Assembly (NCBI RefSeq): GCF_016031635.1
Contig: NZ_JACEGD010000009.1
Span: 102,001 to 166,000, forward strand
Source: Bradyrhizobium diversitatis
Lineage (GTDB): Bacteria; Pseudomonadota; Alphaproteobacteria; Rhizobiales; Xanthobacteraceae
Length of the DNA stretch: 64,000 nt
Reading direction: 5' to 3'
Positions within the stretch are counted from its first letter, which is position 1. The number at the start of each line of letters is the position of its first letter. The notes beneath the pieces were generated by a model. That model did no database searches. It was not told where the DNA came from and saw nothing but the letters and a program-made list of their open reading frames with translations. The position numbers and the translations under genes were made by a program. Below are positions 20,147 through 29,682 of the stretch, piece by piece.

Positions 20147-22957
20147 TTAAAGCGTCTTCAAATACTCGATCAAATCGTAGCGCTCCTGCTCCTTGAGCGG
20201 GCGGCCGATGGTGCCGTCCTTGCCGGGGCCTGGCGTGCCGTCGAACGAATGGCCGAGATTGCTGTTGCCGAACAGGTCAGTGCCATCAGACGCTCGCGTC
20301 GAGAAGCGCGTCTGCCCGGTCTTGCAGCTCTCGCCGTCAGCGACGGCGAAGCCGACCTGCTTCGGATCATAGTCGCGGCCGCCACCCATGCAGAACGATT
20401 TGGGGCGCTCGGCCGCGGGGCTCAGCATCCAGTAGAGCGAGGGTACCGATCCGTTGTGCAGGTAAGGCGCGGTGGCCCAGACACCGTTGAGCGGGCGCGC
20501 GCGATACCAGGGCCCTGGCTCGTTCTTGTCGGCCGGCTGCGGACCGGGATTCGGGCAGTTCTTGCGCTTGCCCCACCAGGCATCCTGAACCTTCGGGTCG
20601 ATCTTCGCATCGTCCATCGCCTTGCGGCTGACGATGTCGACGAGCACCATCAGGCCAAGCGAGTACGGCATGTCGGTCGACGAAATATCCGGCAGATTGC
20701 AGTTCCACCAGGCGTTGAGATTCTGCGTGGGGTCGAGCTTGAGGAAGCCCGGCACCTGAACCGTTCGCGTCGCCAGCACGCCCGCCTGAGCGGGGTCGGT
20801 GCCCATCCCTTTGACGCTCTTCTGAACCTCGTTGAGGAACTTGTCGTTGCCGATGGTCTCCCAGCGTGGCGAGGACCAGATGCTCTGGGCCGGAAACTCG
20901 GCGTCGAACGCCTTGTCGTCGACCGGACCGAGATGGCATTCGGCGCAGAGCTCCGCATAGAGCTTACGGCCGCGCTTGACGCGCTCGTCATCGATCTTCC
21001 AGGCAGCATCGCCAAAGATGTCCGACGGCCATTTCGGCGATGTCAGTCCGGATAGCTGCTTTTTTGGATAGGGCGGCGACCCCTTCAGCAGATCCTCGAT
21101 CCAGATCAGATTCTTGATATCCATCGAGGAGCGAAGCAGCCTGTCCTTGGGGGTATTGTCGGACAGATTGAGCAGCGCGGTCACGCCCAGCGCTTCGCCG
21201 GCATTGCGGATCAGCGGCTGTTCGATCGAAGCGTCATATTGCGCGTATTTGAGCCAGGGCACGGTCCAGATCGGGGGGAAGCTGACCGGCGCGTCCTGGG
21301 CATGCAGGTTCTTTTCGAAGCCGCTGAGGCCGCTGATCGCCATGTCCTGGGCGAAGACCTGATTGCCGATGCGGTTGAGCGCGTCGAGACGACCATATCC
21401 CTCCTCGGTGTTCTCTTGCGGCTCTTCCCGCTTTGTCTTCGGGTTGAGCCTCGTCTTGCCGGCGATGGTTTTCGCGTAGGTCTTCTCCCAGTCGACCAGG
21501 AATGTGCTGATCGTGCGCAGCTTCTGCTTCAGTGCATCGCGATCCTCAGCGCTGGCGGAGGTGCCGAGCACACGATCGGCGAAGCGCGTGAAGCGACCTG
21601 GCACGAGCAGCGTGTAGGCGATCGACAGACCGGTCGTGACCTCGAGCTTCCTCAGGTCGGTCATGGCCGGGCCGCCGTCGAAGCGGATGGCGATGCCCTT
21701 GTATTGGATCTGGCCGGTGTGGCAGGCGGCGCAGGTCAGGCCGATCCGGTCCTCGCCGATCTGGCCGGTCGCGGGATCGGCGACGCCGGTCATGCGCGCA
21801 AAGCCGACGGGCAGGCCGTCGACGTTTTCGGCCTGGGGACCCCAGTTGACCGGCGGATCCCAGAGCCGCGCCGGCACCGGCTCCGTCTTGTCGTAGACGT
21901 TGGCATAGCCGAACCGGCGCAGCGTGGCATCGTCGGTGTTGATCGTCTGCGGGCTCGGGATGAACCCGAAGCGCTGAAGATGGTCGCTGTCATGCAGCAT
22001 CCCGGGCTTTGCGAAGAAATGAAGCCGCGGCTGCTCGAGCGCCATGAACCAGCGATAGGGCACCGGGAAAGTCGCGGTGCCCTGGCTGGCGTGATGAAAC
22101 CAGTGCCGGTCCTCCAGCGCCCAGTTCTGCTCGAGCCAGTACGCGGCCCGGGGTTCGACGTGCGCGGGCAAGGGCGGGGCCACGAGGTCCCCGAGGATGC
22201 CGGGCAGCATCGGCTGGAATTGATCCGGAAAGCGCAGCGCCACGATGCCGAAGATGAGGAGCGCGGCGGCAAGTCCGCCGGCAGCGCGCAAGATCAGCGA
22301 GGGTGGGGTGACCGGCTGGTTGGCGACCCGCTGGGTGATCCTGTCCGGGAATTTGCGCTCGTTGAACAATGTCCTCACCTCGGCCACGCTGAGATAGCGG
22401 TCGTCGCCCTGACCCTTGCCCATGATCTTGAGCAGGATCGGCCATTCGAACTTCATGAGGATCGGGTAGTACCAGCGCGCTTGATTGCCGGCGCGCTTGA
22501 GGTTGTCCTTCATGAAGGTCTGGATTTGCGAGGCGTTGAGCCCGGTCTCGGTGCCGCCGCCATCGGGATCGGCGTAGGTGCCGCCGAAGCCGGCAAGCCG
22601 TGCAATCTCGTCCTCGTTGACGCGACCGTCGACGCCGAGGATGCGCGAGCCGGCACCGAGCTTGTCGAGCGGGCCGCCGCGCAGCGTGTTGAGCTGCGCG
22701 CCCCAGAAGATGCTTTGCAGAATATGACAGGCGCCGTTGGCGATCAGTGCGACGCCGCGGACCTGGATGCGGGCCGAGGTCTTCTTCAGCCCGGTCTCGC
22801 CGCTTGCATTTGCGATGGTCTGCGACAGCGTCCGGAGTGGGACGGTGCCGTCATCGACGAAACCTTCGCCGACGAGACCGCGCAGGAAGGGGCAGGGATT
22901 GTTCGGCGAGACCTGGATCGAGGGATCGAAGGGCGGCTTAGAAGCGCGGTCATGCAT
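20147..22957 (-). CDS. Large di-haem cytochrome c, peroxidase-related, membrane-anchored
   Basis: 936 residues. Two CxxCH haem sites are seen: CAACH at about residue 405 and CAECH at about 669. Only one clear membrane helix (about 216-240) separates an N-terminal part, with NPCPFLRGLVGEGFV and an acidic EF-hand-like loop (GVDGRVNEDEI), from the long C-terminal cytochrome part. This layout fits the group annotated as di-haem cytochrome c peroxidase, with the haem part facing the periplasm. ATG 22957 was chosen with AGGA upstream; an in-frame start at 22987 is possible. No partner gene is adjacent. The electron donor and real reaction are unknown. Confidence 0.75.
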   Translation of the reverse strand: MHDRASKPPFDPSIQVSPNNPCPFLRGLVGEGFVDDGTVPLRTLSQTIANASGETGLKKTSARIQVRGVALIANGACHILQSIFWGAQLNTLRGGPLDKLGAGSRILGVDGRVNEDEIARLAGFGGTYADPDGGGTETGLNASQIQTFMKDNLKRAGNQARWYYPILMKFEWPILLKIMGKGQGDDRYLSVAEVRTLFNERKFPDRITQRVANQPVTPPSLILRAAGGLAAALLIFGIVALRFPDQFQPMLPGILGDLVAPPLPAHVEPRAAYWLEQNWALEDRHWFHHASQGTATFPVPYRWFMALEQPRLHFFAKPGMLHDSDHLQRFGFIPSPQTINTDDATLRRFGYANVYDKTEPVPARLWDPPVNWGPQAENVDGLPVGFARMTGVADPATGQIGEDRIGLTCAACHTGQIQYKGIAIRFDGGPAMTDLRKLEVTTGLSIAYTLLVPGRFTRFADRVLGTSASAEDRDALKQKLRTISTFLVDWEKTYAKTIAGKTRLNPKTKREEPQENTEEGYGRLDALNRIGNQVFAQDMAISGLSGFEKNLHAQDAPVSFPPIWTVPWLKYAQYDASIEQPLIRNAGEALGVTALLNLSDNTPKDRLLRSSMDIKNLIWIEDLLKGSPPYPKKQLSGLTSPKWPSDIFGDAAWKIDDERVKRGRKLYAELCAECHLGPVDDKAFDAEFPAQSIWSSPRWETIGNDKFLNEVQKSVKGMGTDPAQAGVLATRTVQVPGFLKLDPTQNLNAWWNCNLPDISSTDMPYSLGLMVLVDIVSRKAMDDAKIDPKVQDAWWGKRKNCPNPGPQPADKNEPGPWYRARPLNGVWATAPYLHNGSVPSLYWMLSPAAERPKSFCMGGGRDYDPKQVGFAVADGESCKTGQTRFSTRASDGTDLFGNSNLGHSFDGTPGPGKDGTIGRPLKEQERYDLIEYLKTL

Positions 22958-23128
22958 GGCCCAAATCCTGAAAATGGCGAATCGCAAATAAGGACGCGCC
23001 GATCAAGCGCGGAAAATCCTAACAAAACGACAGCAGGATATACTACTTCAGCGTGCAACGAAGTGTGGCTGAATTCACTGTCCTGTCAATAAAAGCCGGT
23101 GCCGGACGGCACTGGCGCGGGCAGTTTC

Positions 23129-24925
23129 TCAGGATTCGGCGGCGCGTTTGACGCCGCTCTGAACCAGGGTCAGCTTGCCGAGCGGCACGCCGGCCTTCAG
23201 CAGCCCCTCGCGATAATGGGCGATGTCCTCGGGCCGCTTCCAGTGGAAGTTGCGCAAGTGACGATCGACATTGAGGGTCGGGTAGTTGCCCATGAGCACG
23301 ACGGCGGCCTCGCTCGCCTCGTCGGTCCGGCCCAGTTGCGCCAGCGCCGCGGCGCGGATCGCCAACGCCTGCATGTGGTTCGGATTGATGTAGAGCTGCT
23401 CGCGGGCCCAGGACAGGGTCGCGTCATATTGGCGCAACAGATAATGGCTGAACGCGTTCAGCGCGGCCCATTGGTAGCGCGGGTCGCTGTTGTCGCGTTG
23501 CGCGGCCATCGAGAACAACTCGATCGCTTCGCGGTGCTCGCCGATCATGAAATGGCAGATGCCGAGCACGCCGCGCGCGCCATTGTCGTAAGGGTTGAGC
23601 GCGACCGCGCGCTTGGCGGCGTCCATTGCCGCCTCGTGATGACCCTCCAACGCGTGCGCCCAGGTCAGGATCGAGAACGCGAAGGAGGAGCGCGGATCGA
23701 GCCGGACGCTGGTTTCGGCGAGGCTCATCGCCTCGGCCCACATCTCGCGCGTGCCCTTGACCCAGCCGAACTGAATGCTCTGGATCTGGATCGTGGCGAG
23801 ATAGGCATGTGCGATCGACAGCTTGGGATCGAGCCGGATGGCCTCGCGGAACAGGTCGACGGCGACTGCCAGATCCTCCTTGGTCTGCCGGTAGTAATGC
23901 GACAGCCCCTTGAGGAAGCGATCCCAGGCGCTCACGTCGGTCGAGAGCCGCGCCGGCGCCGAGGCCTCGGCACGGACGATCTCGGTGGCGATCGCAGCGG
24001 ACAGGCTGGTCGTGATCTCGTCCTGCATCGCGAAGAGGTCGCCGATGTCGCGGTCGTAGCGGCCGGTCCAGAGCTGCTCGCCGGTCTCCGGCGCGATCAG
24101 CTCGGCGGTGACGCGGATCTTGGCGCCGGCGCGCCGCACCGAGCCCTGGATCAGGTAGGTGGCGTCGATCTCGCGCGCGATCAGGCGGGTGCTCGTGTTC
24201 TTGCCCTTGAAGGCGAAGGTCGAATTGCGGCTCAGCACCCGATAGAAGGATTGCAGCGACAGCGCATGGATCAGGTCCTCGGTGAGGCCGTCTGAGAAAT
24301 ATTCGTCCTGGGCGTCGCTGAGATTGGCGAAGGGCAGCACGCCGACGATCGCGGTGCGGTACTGCTGCGACAGCGCCGAAGCCTCCCGGAGCTCGGGGGC
24401 AAGCGCCGGCGCGCCGTCGGGCGTCCAGGTCCAGACCCCGATCGCATCCTTGATGTTCTTGAAGCGATGGTTGCCGGCATCGGTTAGCGGCACGGTGAGA
24501 TGCTTGCTCGCCTCCCGGTGGGCCTTGGCCGAGATCGCGAAGCCGCCGGGGCTTGCCACCGATTCCAGGCGGACGGCGATGTTGACATCGTCGCCGAAAA
24601 CCTCGTCCTCGTCGGCGATGACGTCGCCCATGTGGATGCCGAGCCGGAACTGCATGGCGCGGTCGGCCGGCAGGTGGCGGTTGCGCTCCGCCATCAGCGT
24701 CTGCATCGCGATCGCGGCTTCGGTGGCTCCGACGATCGAGGCGAACTCGAGCAGGAAGCCGTCGCCGGTGTTCTTCACGACGCGGCCGCCGTGATTGAGG
24801 ATGATGGGATGGATCGCCGCGCGATGGGCTTTGAACGCGGCATGGGTGCCGGCCTCATCGCTGCCCATCATGCGCGAATAGCCGGCGACATCGGCACAGA
24901 CGATGGCGGCCAGACGTCTTTCCAT
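23129..24925 (-). CDS. Class III adenylate/guanylate cyclase with TolB-like and TPR regions
   Basis: 598 residues, no membrane helix. Residues 1-165 form a class III cyclase domain: VCADVAGYSRMM (first metal Asp), KNTGDGFLLEF (second metal Asp) and the VNIAVRLE motif with the Asn and Arg of the transition state. A middle part (about 190-330: VGVLPFANLSDAQDEYFSDGLTEDL, then ATYLIQGSVRRAG) is the TolB-like periplasmic-type domain, and the C-terminus has four to six TPR repeats. This architecture is common and multi-copy in Bradyrhizobium. ATG 24925 has GGAG 11-14 bases upstream; an in-frame start 135 bases further is not family-like. Confidence 0.88.
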   Translation of the reverse strand: MERRLAAIVCADVAGYSRMMGSDEAGTHAAFKAHRAAIHPIILNHGGRVVKNTGDGFLLEFASIVGATEAAIAMQTLMAERNRHLPADRAMQFRLGIHMGDVIADEDEVFGDDVNIAVRLESVASPGGFAISAKAHREASKHLTVPLTDAGNHRFKNIKDAIGVWTWTPDGAPALAPELREASALSQQYRTAIVGVLPFANLSDAQDEYFSDGLTEDLIHALSLQSFYRVLSRNSTFAFKGKNTSTRLIAREIDATYLIQGSVRRAGAKIRVTAELIAPETGEQLWTGRYDRDIGDLFAMQDEITTSLSAAIATEIVRAEASAPARLSTDVSAWDRFLKGLSHYYRQTKEDLAVAVDLFREAIRLDPKLSIAHAYLATIQIQSIQFGWVKGTREMWAEAMSLAETSVRLDPRSSFAFSILTWAHALEGHHEAAMDAAKRAVALNPYDNGARGVLGICHFMIGEHREAIELFSMAAQRDNSDPRYQWAALNAFSHYLLRQYDATLSWAREQLYINPNHMQALAIRAAALAQLGRTDEASEAAVVLMGNYPTLNVDRHLRNFHWKRPEDIAHYREGLLKAGVPLGKLTLVQSGVKRAAES

Positions 24926-25145
24926 ATCCGCGAAGCTCCAAGGGAGAGGGGACCGGCCACGGCGTGGCAGTCGCCTCGAGTCCCGCATTTCGAGAACCCT
25001 CCCTTTATAAAGCAGATGAGGCCGAGCGGAAGCCTGATCCGCATTGCAAATTCGAGGCAAATCCTAAGCGATTCCGGCGGTGGACGGGGATGGGCGAACC
25101 GACTATGCGGAACCAATACGCCCGGACGGGCGGCGGGGACCTTGC

Positions 25146-25778
25146 ATGTTGGGCATTCACGAGATCGGCCTTTTCATCCTGTCGGGCGTGCTGCTCAACA
25201 TCACGCCGGGGCCGGATTCGGTCTATGTGATCGGCCGCAGCATGCAAATGGGCTGGCGGGGCGGCGCCGCTGCCGCCTTGGGCATCAGTTGCGGCTGTTT
25301 TGTCCATGTCGCGGGCGCGGCGATTGGACTTTCGGCGCTGCTGATGGCCTCGTCGACCGCCTTCTCGATCCTGAAGCTGGTCGGCGCGGCCTATCTCGTC
25401 GTGACCGGGCTCCAGATGCTGTTGTCGCGCCCGGTGCCGGCGTCGGCGATCGACGAGCCGGTGCGGAGCTCATTGCGGCGGGTCTTCCTCCAGGGCGTCT
25501 TCACCAACGCGCTCAATCCCAAGGTCGCGCTGTTCTTCCTGGCCTTCCTGCCGCAATTCGTCGCAGCCGACGCGCAGCACAAGCCGCTCGCCTTCCTGAC
25601 GCTCGGCCTCATCTTCATTTCGACGGGGACGTTGTGGTGCCTGGTGCTGGCCGCGTTCGCGGCCAAGGCCGCGCACCGGCTGCGGCAATCCGAGGGCGCC
25701 ATCGCCTGGGTCAATCGCGCGCTTGGCGGCCTCTTCATCTATCTCGGCGTCCGCGTCGCCATGCTGGAGACGCGGTAA
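25146..25778 (+). CDS. LysE/RhtB family amino-acid exporter
   Basis: 210 residues with six hydrophobic helices. The signature NITPGPDSVYVIGRSM near residues 18-33, and FLQGVFTNALNPKVALFFLAFLPQF in the middle, are diagnostic of the LysE/RhtB family. Inner membrane; exports amino acids such as homoserine or threonine-type compounds. ATG 25146 was chosen by homology; the upstream in-frame ATG at 25080 lacks hydrophobic sequence. Its stop lies 2 bases from the stop of the convergent hydrolase. Confidence 0.9.
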   Translation: MLGIHEIGLFILSGVLLNITPGPDSVYVIGRSMQMGWRGGAAAALGISCGCFVHVAGAAIGLSALLMASSTAFSILKLVGAAYLVVTGLQMLLSRPVPASAIDEPVRSSLRRVFLQGVFTNALNPKVALFFLAFLPQFVAADAQHKPLAFLTLGLIFISTGTLWCLVLAAFAAKAAHRLRQSEGAIAWVNRALGGLFIYLGVRVAMLETR

Positions 25779-25780
25779 GC

Positions 25781-26968
25781 CTATCGGTCACCTGAGGGCA
25801 CGTCCGTCCCGTCCATGAACGACACGATCTCCTCGATCAAACGGCGGCGGCCGCGTGCGGGCCGATCGTCGAATACGTAATGTGTGGCGCCGACCAGCGT
25901 GACGAATCGCTTGCGGGCTGCGCCGGTCAGCTCGCGCTCCAGCGCGGCACTGTCCGCGGGGCGTGACCAGAAATCGAGCTCGCTGCGAATGACGAGCACG
26001 GCGGCGCGCAGGTCGGCAGCGTCCCAGTACCTGCGACCATGCGCCATTTCGAAGGCTTCGCGCCGGTACGCCGTCGGAATGCGAACGCTCCGCGGCTCGC
26101 GGCTCCCGCTTGTTGGATCGCTGGCGATCGTCTCGTTGACATAGGCCTCGGCGACGGCGGGATCGCGCCATTCGGTCTTGTCCGGCGTCGGGATGCTCGT
26201 GTCCCAGCGGGCAAGCAGTCTGCTCGCATCGGCGAGCGCATAAGCTCCGCTCGCGCGGAAGCGGACGGGAAATTTGGGGTCTGCGAATACTTCGCCAAAC
26301 GGCCAGGGCGCATCGACGCCATAGATGGTGTTGAGAAGGACGAGGTGACTCACCTTGTCCGGGTGTCGCGCCGCGTAGAACGCACTCCAGTGGCCGCCGC
26401 TCGCCCAGCCGAAGAGTGCAACGCGCGAAGTATGTGTCCTCATCCTGATCGCGTCCACGACTGCTGCAATGTCCGTCGCGGCAGCATCGACAGCGACGGC
26501 AGGCGGATTCGCGTCGGCAGGCTGCTGCAATTCCGCCGGGCGCGTCGACCGGCCCCAGCCGCGAACATCCATGATGTACACCGTACGGCCAGCTCCCGCT
26601 GTCGCGAGGCTCTCCGCAAAGGAATATCCCGGCACGGGAAGATCGAAGGAGCCGATGCCGCCAGGCCCGCCGCCGTGGACCAGCAGCAGTGGTGAGGCGG
26701 CGGTGCCAGGTGCCTTGGCGCGGATTTCGCGCACGAAGATGGAAATGCCTGGGGCGCTTTCGACCTGGAAGTCTTCCCGTTCGACCGTGCTGGCCGCAAC
26801 TGCGCATGTCATGAGCTGGCCCCATACAAGGAAGATTGGCGCAAGGAGATGAGCTGCTCGAGCTATCACCGCATGCCCTGGACGGCTCTGCCCGACACCT
26901 CGCTTGGCAAAGATTATGGGTTTGGACACCGCTTCTCTCCGGTTCGTCACACGCCGGAAACTAGGCAT
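25781..26968 (-). CDS. Alpha/beta hydrolase with an altered nucleophile elbow
   Basis: 395 residues. Fold motifs are LLLVHGGGPGGIGSFD, YIMDVRGWGRSTRP, SELDFWSRP (acid residue) and ATHYVFDDRP (His). The elbow reads GWASGG where the related group has GWSWGG, so the nucleophile position holds Ala, with Ser one place further on. A hydrophobic segment near residues 40-58 looks like a signal peptide or anchor. The start is uncertain: ATG 26968 gives a long charged N-terminus before it, so a GTG 99 bases downstream or a nearby start is also possible. Divergent from a LysR gene, its likely regulator. Confidence 0.75.
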   Translation of the reverse strand: MPSFRRVTNRREAVSKPIIFAKRGVGQSRPGHAVIARAAHLLAPIFLVWGQLMTCAVAASTVEREDFQVESAPGISIFVREIRAKAPGTAASPLLLVHGGGPGGIGSFDLPVPGYSFAESLATAGAGRTVYIMDVRGWGRSTRPAELQQPADANPPAVAVDAAATDIAAVVDAIRMRTHTSRVALFGWASGGHWSAFYAARHPDKVSHLVLLNTIYGVDAPWPFGEVFADPKFPVRFRASGAYALADASRLLARWDTSIPTPDKTEWRDPAVAEAYVNETIASDPTSGSREPRSVRIPTAYRREAFEMAHGRRYWDAADLRAAVLVIRSELDFWSRPADSAALERELTGAARKRFVTLVGATHYVFDDRPARGRRRLIEEIVSFMDGTDVPSGDR

Positions 26969-27020
26969 CTCGTTCGACGTCGTCTAATATGAATGGCGAC
27001 AATTTTCATATTGTGGTGAT

Positions 27021-27908
27021 ATGGATCTGCACCATCTCCGCCATGCGATTGCACTTGCCGACGAGCGCAATTTCAGCCGGGCGGCTGCCCGGCTTGGCAT
27101 GGCGCAAGCGCCGCTGTCGCAATCAATCCAACGGCTGGAGAACTCGCTGGGCGTGAGGTTGTTCGAGCGTGGCCGCGGCGGCACACGCCTCACGGCGGCC
27201 GGCGAGGCCTTCGTCGGTGAGGCCCGGGTCGCCGTGGCAGCTGCGGACCGCGCCAAGAATCTCGCCCAGGCCGCAGCCGAACGCCGCGCGGTGGTGCGCA
27301 TCGGTCTCGTCTCCCTCGCGCTGTGGGGACCGATTCCCTCACTGCTGAAGACGGCAAACGAAGCGGGCATTGCGATCCGTCTCGTTGAATTGGGCACCGA
27401 CGATCAGCTGGCGCTTCTCGCCAAGGGCGAACTGGATGTCGCACTGGTCTCGCCGCCGTTTGCCGCGCCGCCGCGCCTGCGGACATTCGAGCTTGCCGCG
27501 GAAGAGCTCATGGCCGCGCTTCCCGCCAGCGATGTCGGTGACGACAAGCCGATCGGGATCGCGCAGCTTGCGCCGCGGCTGATATTGTTTCCGAGATCGC
27601 AGGGGCCCGTTCTTTACGATGCGATCCTTGCGCTGTTTCACTCCCGCGGGTTGTCACCAAGCGTCGTTCACGAGGCGTCACGGATGCCGACGATCCTGAC
27701 CCTTGTTGCGGCGGGTCTGGGCGCTGCGCTTGTACCGGCCGGCGTGTCCCGTCACATGCCCGTTCCCGGCGTCGCGTTTCGTCGGCTCGCCGAGGCACGC
27801 GCGGCGCCGAATTGGCCTCTGGCGCTCGTTCACCTGCCGCTGCCGTCCAAAGGCGATGCAGCTGAATTGATACGACGCTGGCGTCGGCGCCCGCCAGGAA
27901 TCGGCTAG
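27021..27908 (+). CDS. LysR family transcriptional regulator
   Basis: 295 residues. The N-terminal winged helix (MDLHHLRHAIALADERNFSRAAARLGMAQ... LSQSIQRLE) is typical of LysR, followed by the ligand-binding domain (about 90-290). It is divergent from the alpha/beta hydrolase at 25781-26968 with a 52-base spacer that contains the AT-rich ATATGAATGGCGACAATTTT segment, the likely operator and promoter. Its stop TAG overlaps, as CTAG, the stop of the convergent TauE gene. Confidence 0.92.
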   Translation: MDLHHLRHAIALADERNFSRAAARLGMAQAPLSQSIQRLENSLGVRLFERGRGGTRLTAAGEAFVGEARVAVAAADRAKNLAQAAAERRAVVRIGLVSLALWGPIPSLLKTANEAGIAIRLVELGTDDQLALLAKGELDVALVSPPFAAPPRLRTFELAAEELMAALPASDVGDDKPIGIAQLAPRLILFPRSQGPVLYDAILALFHSRGLSPSVVHEASRMPTILTLVAAGLGAALVPAGVSRHMPVPGVAFRRLAEARAAPNWPLALVHLPLPSKGDAAELIRRWRRRPPGIG

Positions 27909-28657
27909 ACCAATTCCTTCGCCAGCGCGCTGCCGGCGAGATAGAGGCCGAGCAGGATCATCGCGATCAGGAACCAGCGGCGAAACGCTTCCGCGGGCAT
28001 CCGCGCCCGCACCGATTGGCCGATGAACATGCCGGCAAAGGCCATGGCGAGGCCCACGGCGCCGGGCACGACATTCGCGGGCGTCAACAATCCGACGGCG
28101 GTCAGGTTGAAGGCGAGCGCCAGCGTCGCCGTCGTGAAGAACACGCCGAGCGCCTGCACCAGCTCGTCCTTTTCCATGCCGATCGCCTGCATGAATGGCA
28201 TCGAGGGGATCACCTGCACGCCGGTCGAGGCCGAGATCACGCCGGTGACGATTCCGACCACGCCGCCGACCCACTTCTCGTTCCCGCGTGAAACGCGGAA
28301 GTGGAATTTGTTCAGGCCGATCACGGCGTAGATGACGAGCAGGGCGCCGAGCACGATCGTGCCGTAGCGCGCATGCGGCCCGGTCAGCGCGCCGGCATTG
28401 AGCCAGCATCCGACCACGGTGCCGATCATCAGCGGCCACAGCCGCCTCAGGATGTCGCGCAGATGGGGGCCGACGAAGGTCTGCCAGATGTTGGTGATGA
28501 TGGCGGGCACGATGACGATGGCGATGGCGCGGCTCGGCGCCATGCTCACCGCCAGCAGGCCCATGGACACCGTCGGCAGGCCGAGCCCGACCACGCCCTT
28601 GACGAATCCGGCGAGCAGGAAGACGGCGGCGATCACGATGAGAAACGGGTCGATCAT
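27905..28657 (-). CDS. TauE/SafE family sulfite or anion exporter
   Basis: 250 residues with about eight hydrophobic helices. GFVKGVVGLGLPTVSMG near the start and GVISASTGVQVIPSMPFMQAIGM in the middle are the two repeated motifs of the TauE/SafE (DUF81) family. Inner membrane; family members export sulfite or organosulfur anions. ATG 28657 is used since the long upstream in-frame extension lies opposite the next gene. Flanked by two LysR genes; the divergent one at 28746 is the likely regulator. Confidence 0.9.
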   Translation of the reverse strand: MIDPFLIVIAAVFLLAGFVKGVVGLGLPTVSMGLLAVSMAPSRAIAIVIVPAIITNIWQTFVGPHLRDILRRLWPLMIGTVVGCWLNAGALTGPHARYGTIVLGALLVIYAVIGLNKFHFRVSRGNEKWVGGVVGIVTGVISASTGVQVIPSMPFMQAIGMEKDELVQALGVFFTTATLALAFNLTAVGLLTPANVVPGAVGLAMAFAGMFIGQSVRARMPAEAFRRWFLIAMILLGLYLAGSALAKELV

Positions 28658-28745
28658 GTCGGCACATTGACCGAAGCCGCGATCCGGCACAATCTGGAGG
28701 TTACGGAGAGAGCCTTCGTCTGGAACGAAGGCTGGAGACACCGGC

Positions 28746-29636
28746 ATGCGCTTCGATCTCGTCGACCTCCAGCTCTTCATCGCGGTCGCCGACCAGCGCA
28801 GCATCACGGGCGGTGCCGAGCGCTCGCACCTGGCGCTGGCCTCCGCCAGCGCGCGCATCAAGGGGCTCGAGGATGCGCTCGGCGTCGCACTGCTCAAGCG
28901 CGGACGCCGCGGCATCGAGCTGACCGCGGCCGGCGAGAGCCTGCTCGATCATGCCAGGCTGGTCATCCACCAGATCGACGCCATGCGCGGCGATCTTGCC
29001 GGCTTTGCCAGTGGTTTGCGCGCCAGCGTGCATTTCCTCGCCAACACGTCGGGCCTGTCGGAACATCTGCCGAAAGCGCTCGCCGGCTTCCTGCGCGCGC
29101 ATCGCGACGTCGCCGTCGACATCGAGGAGCGCGAGAGCACCGATATCGCGGCGGCCATCACCGCAGGCGCCGCCGATCTCGGCTTCGCCGCCGAGCACGC
29201 GCTGCCCGAGCATATCGAGCGCTTCGTCTTCAGCGAGGACCGCCTGACACTGGTGACGTCGAAACGCGGCCCGTTCGCCGGCCGGCGCCAGATCGACTTT
29301 CAGGAGGCCGGGGCCTGCGACTTCGTCGGCCTGACCAGCGCCACCGCGCTGCAGGTGCACATTTCCAGGCACGCCGCGCGGCTCGGCCTGCGCCCGCATT
29401 TCCGCGCGCGCCTGCGTGATTTCGACGCGATCTGCCAGATGGTCGCCGCCGATGTCGGGGTTGCGCTCGTGCCCGAAGCGGCCGCGCGGCGCTGCGCCAG
29501 GACCATGCCGCTCGCCATGGTCCGCCTGCGCGATGCCTGGGCCAACCGCCGCCTCGTGATCTGCGCGCGCAGCTTCAAGGCGCTGCCGCGGCCGGCCAAG
29601 ATGCTGGTCGAGCATTTGCGAGCAGAGGCGGCGTGA
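28746..29636 (+). CDS. LysR family transcriptional regulator
   Basis: 296 residues. Helix-turn-helix region MRFDLVDLQLFIAVADQRSITGGAERSHLALASASARIKGLE, then the effector-binding domain. Divergent from the TauE-type exporter with an 88-base spacer, the classic LysR-target arrangement, so it probably controls that exporter. The effector is unknown. Confidence 0.92.
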   Translation: MRFDLVDLQLFIAVADQRSITGGAERSHLALASASARIKGLEDALGVALLKRGRRGIELTAAGESLLDHARLVIHQIDAMRGDLAGFASGLRASVHFLANTSGLSEHLPKALAGFLRAHRDVAVDIEERESTDIAAAITAGAADLGFAAEHALPEHIERFVFSEDRLTLVTSKRGPFAGRRQIDFQEAGACDFVGLTSATALQVHISRHAARLGLRPHFRARLRDFDAICQMVAADVGVALVPEAAARRCARTMPLAMVRLRDAWANRRLVICARSFKALPRPAKMLVEHLRAEAA

Positions 29637-29682
29637 GGCAACTCAACTCCGCTGCATCCGTGGTGCGCACCTCTCCCGCTTG

